Source: Membranipora membranacea (lineage: Eukaryota > Bryozoa > Gymnolaemata > Cheilostomatida > Membraniporidae). From it: a stretch of 64,000 nt of DNA. The stretch covers positions 28,145,681 through 28,209,680 of the forward strand of contig OU612071.1 of NCBI GenBank assembly GCA_914767715.1, read 5' to 3'. Under the pieces are notes generated by a model. That model saw only the letters and a program-made list of their open reading frames with translations, was not told the origin of the DNA and did not search any database. Every line of letters starts with the position of its first letter. Position 1 is the stretch's first letter. Both the position numbers and the translations under genes were made by a program. Shown here piece after piece: positions 59,101-64,000 of this stretch.

Positions 59101-59739
59101 CACCTTACTTTTACTCAGTCAATGACTTGTAGCAGTAATACAGGTATAAGTTATAAAAGGCTCAGTAATTCAAGTCTCAACGGTCTTTATTTAATTTCAG
59201 AAGAAGATAGCGACACACAAAATGTAGTAACAGATTTGGACACTCCCCATGTAGGAGAATTACCACAATTCTATACTCAACCAGCCATCCCACAGGCTAG
59301 TATACATCATCAACAAACAGACCAATCAGAGCAGGCCTCTCAACAAACTCACCAATCAAACTCTCATAATAATATAGGTCAAAACATCAAACCCGAAATC
59401 CCCCAGCCTGACATTATAAGTAAGGCGTCCAGCAGCCAATCAAACAGTGACCCTGCCAACCGAGACAATCTAAATATAGAACCCCAGGTGCCCACTCCTG
59501 ACATGGCAGAGTATCTGGATGACTCAGAAACTATACGGCACATTGAGTCTATAGCCCCAGATAATGAGCGGGCAGGTAATTATGAAAAATATAGTGAGTC
59601 ATCACATAGTCAACCTGCAGAGGAAGTGACAGAAAACTCTGCAGATGAACCTTCATCTCAGCAGGGGAAATCTGCAGATATAAAGATTGCTAAATCTAGA
59701 GTAGTCAGAAGTGGTAGTAAGGGTAAAGATGAATTATAG
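35012..59739 (+). CDS. EDEM3: ER degradation-enhancing alpha-mannosidase-like protein 3 (EDEM3), 22 coding exons
   Basis: Exons: 35012-35100, 35879-35924, 37019-37119, 38103-38255, 39097-39250, 40712-40824, 41444-41556, 42003-42090, 42555-42690, 43162-43329, 44028-44152, 44601-44760, 45296-45462, 46513-46645, 54198-54315, 55054-55217, 55464-55581, 55927-56103, 56713-56888, 57621-57749, 58246-58420, 59201-59739. They total 3,342 bases, 1,113 residues, with unbroken phase. EDEM3 trims mannose from misfolded glycoproteins in the ER lumen, marking them for ER-associated degradation. Visible in order: a hydrophobic signal peptide, a GH47 domain (about 37-500) with acidic residues in FETNIR (Glu123), RPEFVES (Glu377, Glu380) and [13 protein letters not shown] (Glu437) plus FTTEAH, a PA domain (about 630-765), a polar acidic tail and C-terminal KDEL. 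GH47 plus PA plus KDEL is the EDEM3 architecture. The family is usually somewhat shorter (human about 930 residues). One intron has a GC donor; several are expanded by splice-site minisatellites. Confidence 0.95.
35879..44760 (+). CDS. EDEM3: EDEM3 exons 2-12: GH47 mannosidase domain
   Basis: These exons encode the (alpha/alpha)-type GH47 fold from [15 protein letters not shown] to the Ca-site motif [16 protein letters not shown]. Recognisable blocks are [106 protein letters not shown] and [17 protein letters not shown]. All acidic residues expected for catalysis in the family are present, so the enzyme looks intact. Cys pairs such as GKCCGW and TCTACAGSM fit an oxidising ER environment. Confidence 0.92.
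36152..36244. repeat. Inverted repeat, roughly 38-bp arms
   Basis: The left arm (TAGCCTTGTGACGCGGCTAC, then TTTCTT) and right arm (AAGAAAGTAGCCG, then ACAAGGCTA) pair with a few mismatches around a 13-base centre. It lies in EDEM3 intron 2 and may be a small foldback element; no clear target duplication is seen. The adjacent sequence near 36270-36330 weakly resembles 41040-41100 in intron 6, suggesting an old dispersed repeat. Confidence 0.6.
36918..36982. repeat. 20-bp repeat, 3 copies
   Basis: TGTATTACATGTGTCACCAC repeats three times about 40 bases before the acceptor of EDEM3 exon 3. Confidence 0.9.
37760..37866. repeat. 33-37-bp repeat, 3 copies
   Basis: Three units of TTTCTGAGACTGACTGAC followed by AGTCTAAGTTGGGAG; the first lacks one GACT. 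Located in EDEM3 intron 3. Confidence 0.9.
38026..38092. repeat. (GTAT)n-type microsatellite
   Basis: Imperfect ATGTATGT and GGTATGTAT repeats lie immediately before the acceptor of EDEM3 exon 4 at 38101-38102. Confidence 0.85.
38233..38521 (+). repeat. 29-bp minisatellite, 10 perfect copies, built from the EDEM3 exon 4 donor junction
   Basis: The unit is GAGACTAATATACGTATGC followed by TCGG and GTAAGT. The first copy is the real exon end, coding E-T-N-I-R-M-L-G with the catalytic Glu123, plus the donor. Nine further identical copies follow, and the last donor is GTAAGG. Using any later donor reads CTC GGG TAA, an immediate stop. Exact identity of the copies implies recent expansion. Confidence 0.97.
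38986..38999. repeat. Poly-C tract
   Basis: A run of about 14 C in EDEM3 intron 4. Its length may be imprecise. Confidence 0.85.
39589..40430. repeat. 31-bp minisatellite, about 27 copies, EDEM3 intron 5
   Basis: The unit is GTACATAGTATACTAAGGGC then GTATACACC then GT or TT. It sits mid-intron, more than 300 bases from the donor and about 280 from the acceptor, and does not copy a splice site. Each unit holds two GTATAC palindromes around CTAAGGGC, plus a GTAC. Units differ mainly at one position (CCGTG or CCTTG). Confidence 0.96.
41346..41443 (+). repeat. 12-bp repeat, about 8 copies, ending in the exon 7 acceptor
   Basis: ACGTTATGTTGT repeats until the last unit becomes GTTATGTTGTAG, whose AG is the acceptor of EDEM3 exon 7 (exon starts 41444). 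The array therefore replaces the usual pyrimidine tract with a T/G-rich repeat. Confidence 0.9.
43311..43697 (+). repeat. 31-bp minisatellite, about 12 copies, built from the EDEM3 exon 10 donor junction
   Basis: The unit is TACTTACTTCTTATATAAG then GTAAGTTATCAC, combining the last 19 bases of exon 10 (coding T-Y-F-L-Y-K) with the first 12 intron bases. Later copies carry CTCTCTATATAAG or CTCGCTATATAAG, and the last has lost its donor (AAGGAAGG). Using a later donor would read on through V-S-Y-H to a stop within the unit. Confidence 0.95.
44761..44985 (+). repeat. 29-bp repeat, about 7-8 copies, starting at the EDEM3 exon 12 donor
   Basis: The unit GTTAGTATCATCTACTCAC then TGATTGGTCG begins exactly at the first intron base, so each unit repeats the GTTAGT donor, but with intron sequence (GGTCG) in place of exon sequence before it. 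Divergence is higher than in the other donor arrays. Confidence 0.9.
45296..46645 (+). CDS. EDEM3: EDEM3 exons 13-14: linker between GH47 and PA domains
   Basis: Exon 13 (45296-45462) encodes a Ser/His-rich stretch with CPN and then [23 protein letters not shown]. Exon 14 (46513-46645) encodes [18 protein letters not shown] to [20 protein letters not shown]. Both join their neighbours in frame. This region is variable in the family. Exon 14 is the source of the largest array in this gene. Confidence 0.85.
46621..52975 (+). repeat. 40-bp minisatellite, about 159 copies, built from the EDEM3 exon 14 donor junction
   Basis: The unit is ACAGCTAACTCACGCTCC then TACTAAG (exon end, coding Q-L-T-H-A-P-T-K) followed by GTTAGTACTGAGGCT (intron start). 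The first copy is the true exon end and donor at 46645/46646. Copies are very homogeneous; variation is mainly ACAGCT or ACGGCT, CACGCT, CACACT or CATGCT, and a few GTTAGC. A run of about 6.4 kb thus repeats the AAG/GTTAGT donor about 159 times. Each unit also holds CTACAG and branch-point-like GCTAAC and TACTAAG. Confidence 0.97.
53107..53645. mobile_element. Foldback DNA element with TTAA ends and a tRNA-like loop
   Basis: Long inverted repeats of about 190 bp (roughly 53111-53297 and 53455-53641) are near-identical over their outer 130 bases and decay inward. The tips read AGACTTTG and CAAAGTCT and are flanked on both sides by TTAA, the target site of piggyBac-type elements, although the tips do not look like typical piggyBac ends. 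The loop carries a tRNA-like segment on the minus strand. No transposase is present. It lies in EDEM3 intron 14, just after the 40-bp array. Confidence 0.8.
53375..53445 (-). mobile_element. tRNA-like segment in the foldback loop
   Basis: On the minus strand there is a perfect B-box GGTTCGATTCC (53385-53395) with an A-box-like TGGCGTGATTGT (53426-53437) about 31 bases upstream. The ends do not form an acceptor stem, so it is a SINE-type relic. Confidence 0.5.
53646..54197. other. Rest of EDEM3 intron 14
   Basis: AT-rich intron sequence with a short (TAT)n/(ATT)n patch near 53840-53880. The acceptor CTATAG ends at 54197. Confidence 0.6.
54676..54834. repeat. 53-bp repeat, 3 copies
   Basis: Three near-identical units beginning GCTGCATGGACCAGTCATAG, in EDEM3 intron 15. 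Confidence 0.93.
54885..54973. repeat. 30-33-bp repeat, 3 copies
   Basis: Units of GGTTAGTGGATAGACGCTGC followed by CCGTGG or CTGTGG and GGTGGT runs, in EDEM3 intron 15. Confidence 0.9.
55054..56103 (+). CDS. EDEM3: EDEM3 exons 16-18: protease-associated (PA) domain
   Basis: Exons 55054-55217, 55464-55581 and 55927-56103 encode the PA domain, about residues 630-765. Blocks are [72 protein letters not shown] and [17 protein letters not shown] domains in this family are thought to contact substrates or partners and are not catalytic. Exons 17 and 18 join across a GC-AG intron to give the expected VLDN sequence. Confidence 0.92.
55582..55926 (+). other. GC-AG intron 17 of EDEM3
   Basis: Exon 17 must end at 55581 to give VLD-N in frame with exon 18, and the intron then starts GCTAGT, not GT. 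No nearby GT keeps both phase and the family sequence. GC donors are a known minority class. Confidence 0.7.
56188..56260. repeat. 12-bp repeat, about 6 copies
   Basis: AGGGGTGTCTGT repeats in EDEM3 intron 18, about 85 bases after the donor. One unit reads ACGGGTGTCTGT. Confidence 0.92.
56713..58420 (+). CDS. EDEM3: EDEM3 exons 19-21: region after the PA domain
   Basis: Exons 56713-56888, 57621-57749 and 58246-58420 encode [19 protein letters not shown], an [13 protein letters not shown] stretch, [14 protein letters not shown], and an [18 protein letters not shown] helix-like segment with two Cys. Phase is consistent throughout. I know of no named domain for this region in the family. Introns 19 and 20 (about 730 and 500 bp) show nothing else. 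Confidence 0.85.
58698..58930. repeat. About 30-bp compound repeat in EDEM3 intron 21
   Basis: TTACACTTTATACAGAAGAC alternates with ACTTACACTTACT units. Each TTATACAG/AAGAC resembles the real exon 22 junction (TTTCAG/AAGAAGAT), but the real acceptor at 59200 is about 270 bases downstream, so a link is uncertain. Confidence 0.88.
59201..59739 (+). CDS. EDEM3: EDEM3 exon 22: polar tail with KDEL ER-retention signal
   Basis: The last exon encodes residues 935-1113. It opens with acidic EEDSDTQN, continues as a Gln/Ser/Asn/Pro-rich, low-complexity and probably disordered tail, turns basic ([14 protein letters not shown]) and ends KDEL before the TAG at 59737-59739. KDEL is the classical retrieval signal for soluble ER-lumen proteins and also ends EDEM3 in vertebrates. 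The tail appears longer than in vertebrate family members. Confidence 0.93.
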
Positions 59740-62700
59740 TAGAGAGTTATCTGACTAGGTTTTTGCGGGGGAGGGTGGAGTAGTCCGATGTTTGTTATGG
59801 TGTCAGGAATATTTCAGGCTTTTCTGTCTGTTGGCTCACAAGCTATATCAGACATCGTTGTCTTCGACCTGTTATAAAACTCGAGCTAAGTTCCGAAGTT
59901 GGTAGCTTACTATAAGAAACCAACTTCTGTGTACAAGTCTTATCTAACCATGCGACGCTATCCAATAGTAGAGTTGAGCACAAAGCATTGTCTCCGCAAT
60001 CACTCAAGTAAATGTTTTAATATCAGAGATTGTCAGTATTTGTCAAGAAAGGCACTTTTTTTCCTATGTTACCCTGTTTAGGGGGGGGTCGTAATTTCTC
60101 AAGGTTAAGGGTACTTCAGACAGACAAACTGCTAGACACAACGTAAAACCGAACAAAACTTATTGTCCCCACCTGCCATTTATCGTTTACTAACTTCGAA
60201 TTTTGTTATCGTTACGCTATGCATTATCTAGTCATGTTGCATTTGACTTTTTTGCCAAGTTCTTCTCTTAAAAAAACAAAAAATTTAAATAGACAAAATG
60301 TATTCCTGTTTTTTGGTCACAAGTTAAATTTGTTGATCACTGGCGGCGGCCATATTTGTTGCTAACTGACAAAAATAATATAAAATTTATTTTTTTACTG
60401 TTTGCGCTGATTGGGGCTTATTGATTTTTTTTATATTCTTGAAAGTATTAAAACTGAAACAATCTGAGTTGCTGTATATCGCATTTCTTCTATAGTTTGA
60501 TTCTAACTTGAAATTGTTAAACATAAAGTAGATGATATTTATCTTGGAGCAGTTCCACTTTTCAAACTTAACTGCACTCGTGTGATTTGAAAACTTGACT
60601 CTGTGAAATCTAACTGAATTCATGCGGTGAATACATAAAGATATTGGATTAGATTGTAGAAAAAAATTAGAGAATCAATTTCGTAGGGTTTCTCTCAGGT
60701 TAACAACCCTCCCGGCCATAACCACGATTCTCATCCAGCTGTCTGATTGCCACATAATTAGGGCTATCAACCTGCCCACCCAACCTGCCAGTATTATTTC
60801 ACTATGAATGGTTCTCAGTGTTTACCTATGCTAGGTATAGCACAGCATAAACTGATAATTTACATAACTTAATTATGGAATTAATATTAGTGTTATTTAT
60901 TAAATTTTGTTTAGATTAGACAGAAATTTGTGAATTCTCATATTAGCTCATTATAAGTGATTGTAGGCTAGAAAAGTGTAAACATTCTGTCAGTGTAAGT
61001 TTGCTGCTGCTGACTCTCACAGGGGTGTATATGAGAGGGTAGTGTGCTGATTTTTCAGACTGAGGATCTGATGCTTATCATCTTTGAGGTGAGGAGCGAG
61101 TCATTTGTTTAGAAACTACGGAAGTATAAGAGAGAATAACACAGTAGACAGGAGAGAGACACAGATACTTTAATGCAACATTGTGAAGTTGATATATTAC
61201 CTTATAATATCTGATAATAGGCCTGAGTAGGATGTGCATCTATTTGGATTTGTTGACGTGTTACATCACAACAAGCTTCTTTTATTCAACCCTCAGCAAA
61301 CTATTATTGTAATAGTTAGCCGGTATTTGAGGCTTCTGTTTATGACAAGATTCTTCTTGGGAAAGAAAGTAAAGTAAACATCGATGAATTTTAGAAAAAA
61401 AGTGCCCCATAGTAGTAGAATTAGCCCGATTTTAGTTTAGCTAGTTGTGGGTGGCTCAATGTAAGGGTGAGATGGGAGTTTATATTAGTTACTGAGTTTC
61501 CATTTCAAGTATGTGTGAAACAACACTAGGTTTCCCCAGACCAACACTTTTCTCTTCTAGAGTACATGCACGTCCAGTGAGGAGAGGCCAGTGACGCAGA
61601 TAATGTGATGACGTCAGCATCTAAAAGTGCTCATAGAATATTTTGTCTCAAGTAGTTGGGCCATTTTCTATATGATCCATATGATTTCATCTTCAGTCTG
61701 GTGATATCATAATATACGGGCCCCTGCTGCCCATTGATAAGCTGTCATTAGTCTCTCAATCTTATAAACAAGAGGATAGTGTATAGTTTTAGACGCTTTT
61801 CAATCATTGTGGGCCATGCACTCGCACTATATGCCATAGCTTCACCATAAACAGGACATTATTTTGCTTTAACTCTTAATTTAGTGATGCATATTTATAT
61901 GCCCCCCTTGTTTATATATCCACCCCTTATATTTAAGGCGTTATATGTTGGTAGTTATACGATAAGTGGTGATAATCCCTCTTGTATGATTGTATCCTAT
62001 ATTATAGTCTAGCTCTTATCAGATCCTCCTTCCTGCTGAACCAGTAATACAGACGGCCGCTGACTATACTTAGTGCTGACTATACCTTACACTGATCACT
62101 CTCTCTCTACTTTCTCTCCTGATAACATATCCGGTGAGGTCATCAGAGCTTTACTAACAGAACATATCGTGTGTATTGAGGTTTCTGCATTGTACCTTTT
62201 ATCTTGACTCATCTTAACAGAGTTTGATGCCACAGACTAAAGTGTTGCTGCCTCAATTCTGTGTCCGGTGAGATCATCAGGACTATTCTAACAAAAAGCA
62301 TATTTAGGTTATTGCAGCATATCCTGAATCCCTCTCACAATGAGCCAAGGTTGTTTAGTTGGAAATGTGTTAGTACCAATTTCTCGTGAAGACATCTTGA
62401 TCACCTTATCATTCAGGTGAAGTCTTTTGGTTCTGTTTCCGGTCATCAGGGCTGTACAAGTACACAAGTGCACAGTATACTGGACATGTACCCTGAGGCC
62501 TGAACCCTCCTTCAAGCGAAGCTTGTCAAGACAGACTAAGATAAGTTGTGTGTAAGGAAACATCGCCAACTAAGGTTAGTGTGCAAATCTCGGGTATTCA
62601 CCTGGATTATCGGTCAAAAACGTTAATTTGAAGTTTTTCAGTCTTTTGGGCAATCACTGCTGTGAATGCAAAGGGAAGGTGAACTTTTGTCTCCAAGTGG

Positions 62701-63794
62701 AGTTTGTCATCAGATTCTAAGCGCTGTTATTGTGATGTTAGGATATAGTTTGAGTGATCGCGCGGAGATGGTGCCTTGTACTGTCATGTTCAATGCTTCC
62801 AAACTCTTCGTTGCGTAAAACTTTCTGAGAAAAGTAGCCTTATTGTTCCTCTGTGGAGCTATACAGAGATAGTATAAGTGTCATACAAGGCAGGGTTACA
62901 CCGTCATACACTGACTGAGTGAAGTGCTAGCTGAGGGCTCTCCACTGCTTGTGTGACGCAGTGATTAGCTCATTTTTTGGTCAGTTCTATTTTTGTCCAT
63001 CTAGTTATGTGTAAATATAGCTGTGTGCTTCCGGCAGCCCGCTCTCTACTGATAGAGATCCCCCAAACATCTACTCCTGTTTGTGGCAGTTGCTGCGAAG
63101 TTCTCAGTCTAAGTGCTGCCATCATTCATTTCACAACTGCTCCTAATTTTCTCAGCAACATCTTGCTTAGCTCTACAGTAGGAATTTCAACCCAGGGAGC
63201 AGCCTGCCTACCATCAATGCAAACCTAAACCCGAAAGAAGATAACAACACAGACATCCAGAAGACCCGTCTACTGTCTGAGCGCATGTCTAGACCACTAG
63301 CGGGTCGGATTACAAAAGTAATCTTATACCAACTCATCTTACGCTGCCGGATTTACACTTGCAGCACACCAGGTCAGCTTGATTAACAAGTACTCTCTTA
63401 TTCAAATACTGTGGTAACAACATAGTTCTGAATTTTGCAATTTTAGAAACAAATTGATACAAATATATTATCCGTATCTCCTGCTCAGATTCTAGTTTGG
63501 TGTTCCGTCTGATTGATGACTGCATCACAACCAGAAAGTTACTGATATCAGCAGCTGCTAAATGGTGAAACAACCGAAAATCAGCTTCTATATTCTAACT
63601 GTGGGACCCCCATCGAGACCAGTTGTAGAAGGATTTCTACCATGCTTTTGCTTTTTGGGCTTTGTGAGCTTCCCGAACCTTAGATTAAATTAGGGGAGTT
63701 TGTTACATTTTGGAGTCCGTGAACACAGAATAATACTCAATATGACTGACAATGTTGTTTTGTTTCATTCTCACTTACACTTATATTATTGTAG
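59740..63794. other. EDEM3 3' UTR and intergenic region, no gene recognised
   Basis: Only short frames without family resemblance occur on either strand. No AATAAA was found soon after the EDEM3 stop; TATAAA near 59874 and ATTAAA near 60446 are the nearest weak candidates. Partly similar phrases around 62130, 62264 and 62440 (CCGGTGAGGTCATCAG, CCGGTGAGATCATCAG, CCGGTCATCAG) suggest a decayed repeat. A second TGACGTCA lies at 61609-61616. Confidence 0.55.
59895..59927 (+). other. Hairpin in the presumed EDEM3 3' UTR
   Basis: GAAGTTGGT and ACCAACTTC form a perfect 9-bp stem with a 15-base loop, about 155 bases after the stop codon. No function is implied. Confidence 0.4.
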
Positions 63795-63848
63795 TACTTG
63801 GTGTATACTGGTGAGGTCGGATACTCGGTGTATACTGGTGAGGTCGGA
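63795..63848. repeat. 27-bp repeat, 2 copies
   Basis: TACTTGGTGTATACTGGTGA followed by GGTCGGA occurs twice (TACTTGG, then TACTCGG), just upstream of the next start codon. Confidence 0.9.
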
Positions 63849-63880
63849 TAGGTACCAGATAGTGTATATCTATATATGAC

Positions 63881-64000
63881 ATGTCTGATCGGGGAAGGAG
63901 CGTAGCCTCAGACTCTCCCAGCTCAGTACTAGAGGAGTGTGTGGGGGCCGCCTCTAGTGATGATGACTTCAGCTCTCACAGTCACCAGAACTCGACCTTC
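63881..64000 (+). CDS. Probable first exon of an unidentified gene (3' partial)
   Basis: From the ATG at 63881 the frame stays open for 40 codons to the window end. It begins MSDRGRSVASDSPSSV, then LEECVGAASSDDDFSSHSHQ. The product is Ser/Asp-rich and polar with no signal peptide, like the disordered N-terminus of an intracellular, possibly nuclear, protein. I do not recognise a family. Start context is ordinary (GACATGT). No splice donor is evident before the edge. The call rests on open frame and biased composition only. Confidence 0.45.
   Translation, partial: MSDRGRSVASDSPSSVLEECVGAASSDDDFSSHSHQNSTF

Noticed and set aside
62977-63228. 83-codon + strand frame in the distal intergenic region
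   Set aside because: No family resemblance, no neighbouring exons in phase and ordinary composition; most likely chance.

Overview
This is a eukaryotic, animal-type window. Two multi-exon genes lie on the + strand, with GT-AG introns in consistent phase, polyadenylation-type signals and SINE/MITE-like repeats. A CTHRC1-like protein with tandem domains beside an EDEM3 orthologue suggests a non-vertebrate metazoan (sponge- or cnidarian-like), but the sequence does not name the species.

Layout. (1) 1-30.3 kb: the 3' part of a CTHRC1-like gene, seven exons in view, encoding two tandem CTHRC1-type C-terminal domains. Intron 5 is about 23 kb, almost all of it an 88-bp minisatellite of about 255 copies. 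Intron 6 holds a 50-bp minisatellite that exists twice because of a 1,904-bp tandem duplication which also copied part of the last exon. (2) 30.3-34.75 kb: intergenic, with a non-autonomous hAT-like element, a TA-flanked MITE and G-tracts. (3) 35.0-59.74 kb: a complete EDEM3-like gene, 22 coding exons and a predicted protein of 1,113 residues. It has a signal peptide, a GH47 mannosidase domain, a PA domain and a C-terminal KDEL. Its promoter region holds a palindromic CRE/ATF site and two small uORFs. (4) 59.74-63.88 kb: intergenic or 3' UTR, with no gene recognised. (5) 63,881 to the end: the probable start of a third, unidentified gene.

The most unusual feature is how the minisatellites are placed. 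In at least five separate introns the repeat unit begins at or straddles an exon-intron boundary, so each unit carries a copy of that gene's own splice site plus, usually, the adjacent exon edge. Units are 88, 50, 29, 31, 29 and 40 bp and are unrelated in sequence from intron to intron. Together they give hundreds of duplicated donors and dozens of duplicated acceptors. In the clearest cases use of any copy other than the exon-proximal one puts a stop codon in frame at once or within about 14 codons. In the two largest arrays each unit also contains an acceptor-like CAG upstream of its donor, in the same reading phase, so a unit could in principle act as an in-frame microexon.

The two recognisable genes have no obvious functional link: one product is probably secreted, the other is an ER-lumenal quality-control glycosidase. 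What they share is the same mode of intron expansion. All exon models here come from reading frame, phase and splice-site logic plus family resemblance, with no transcript evidence.
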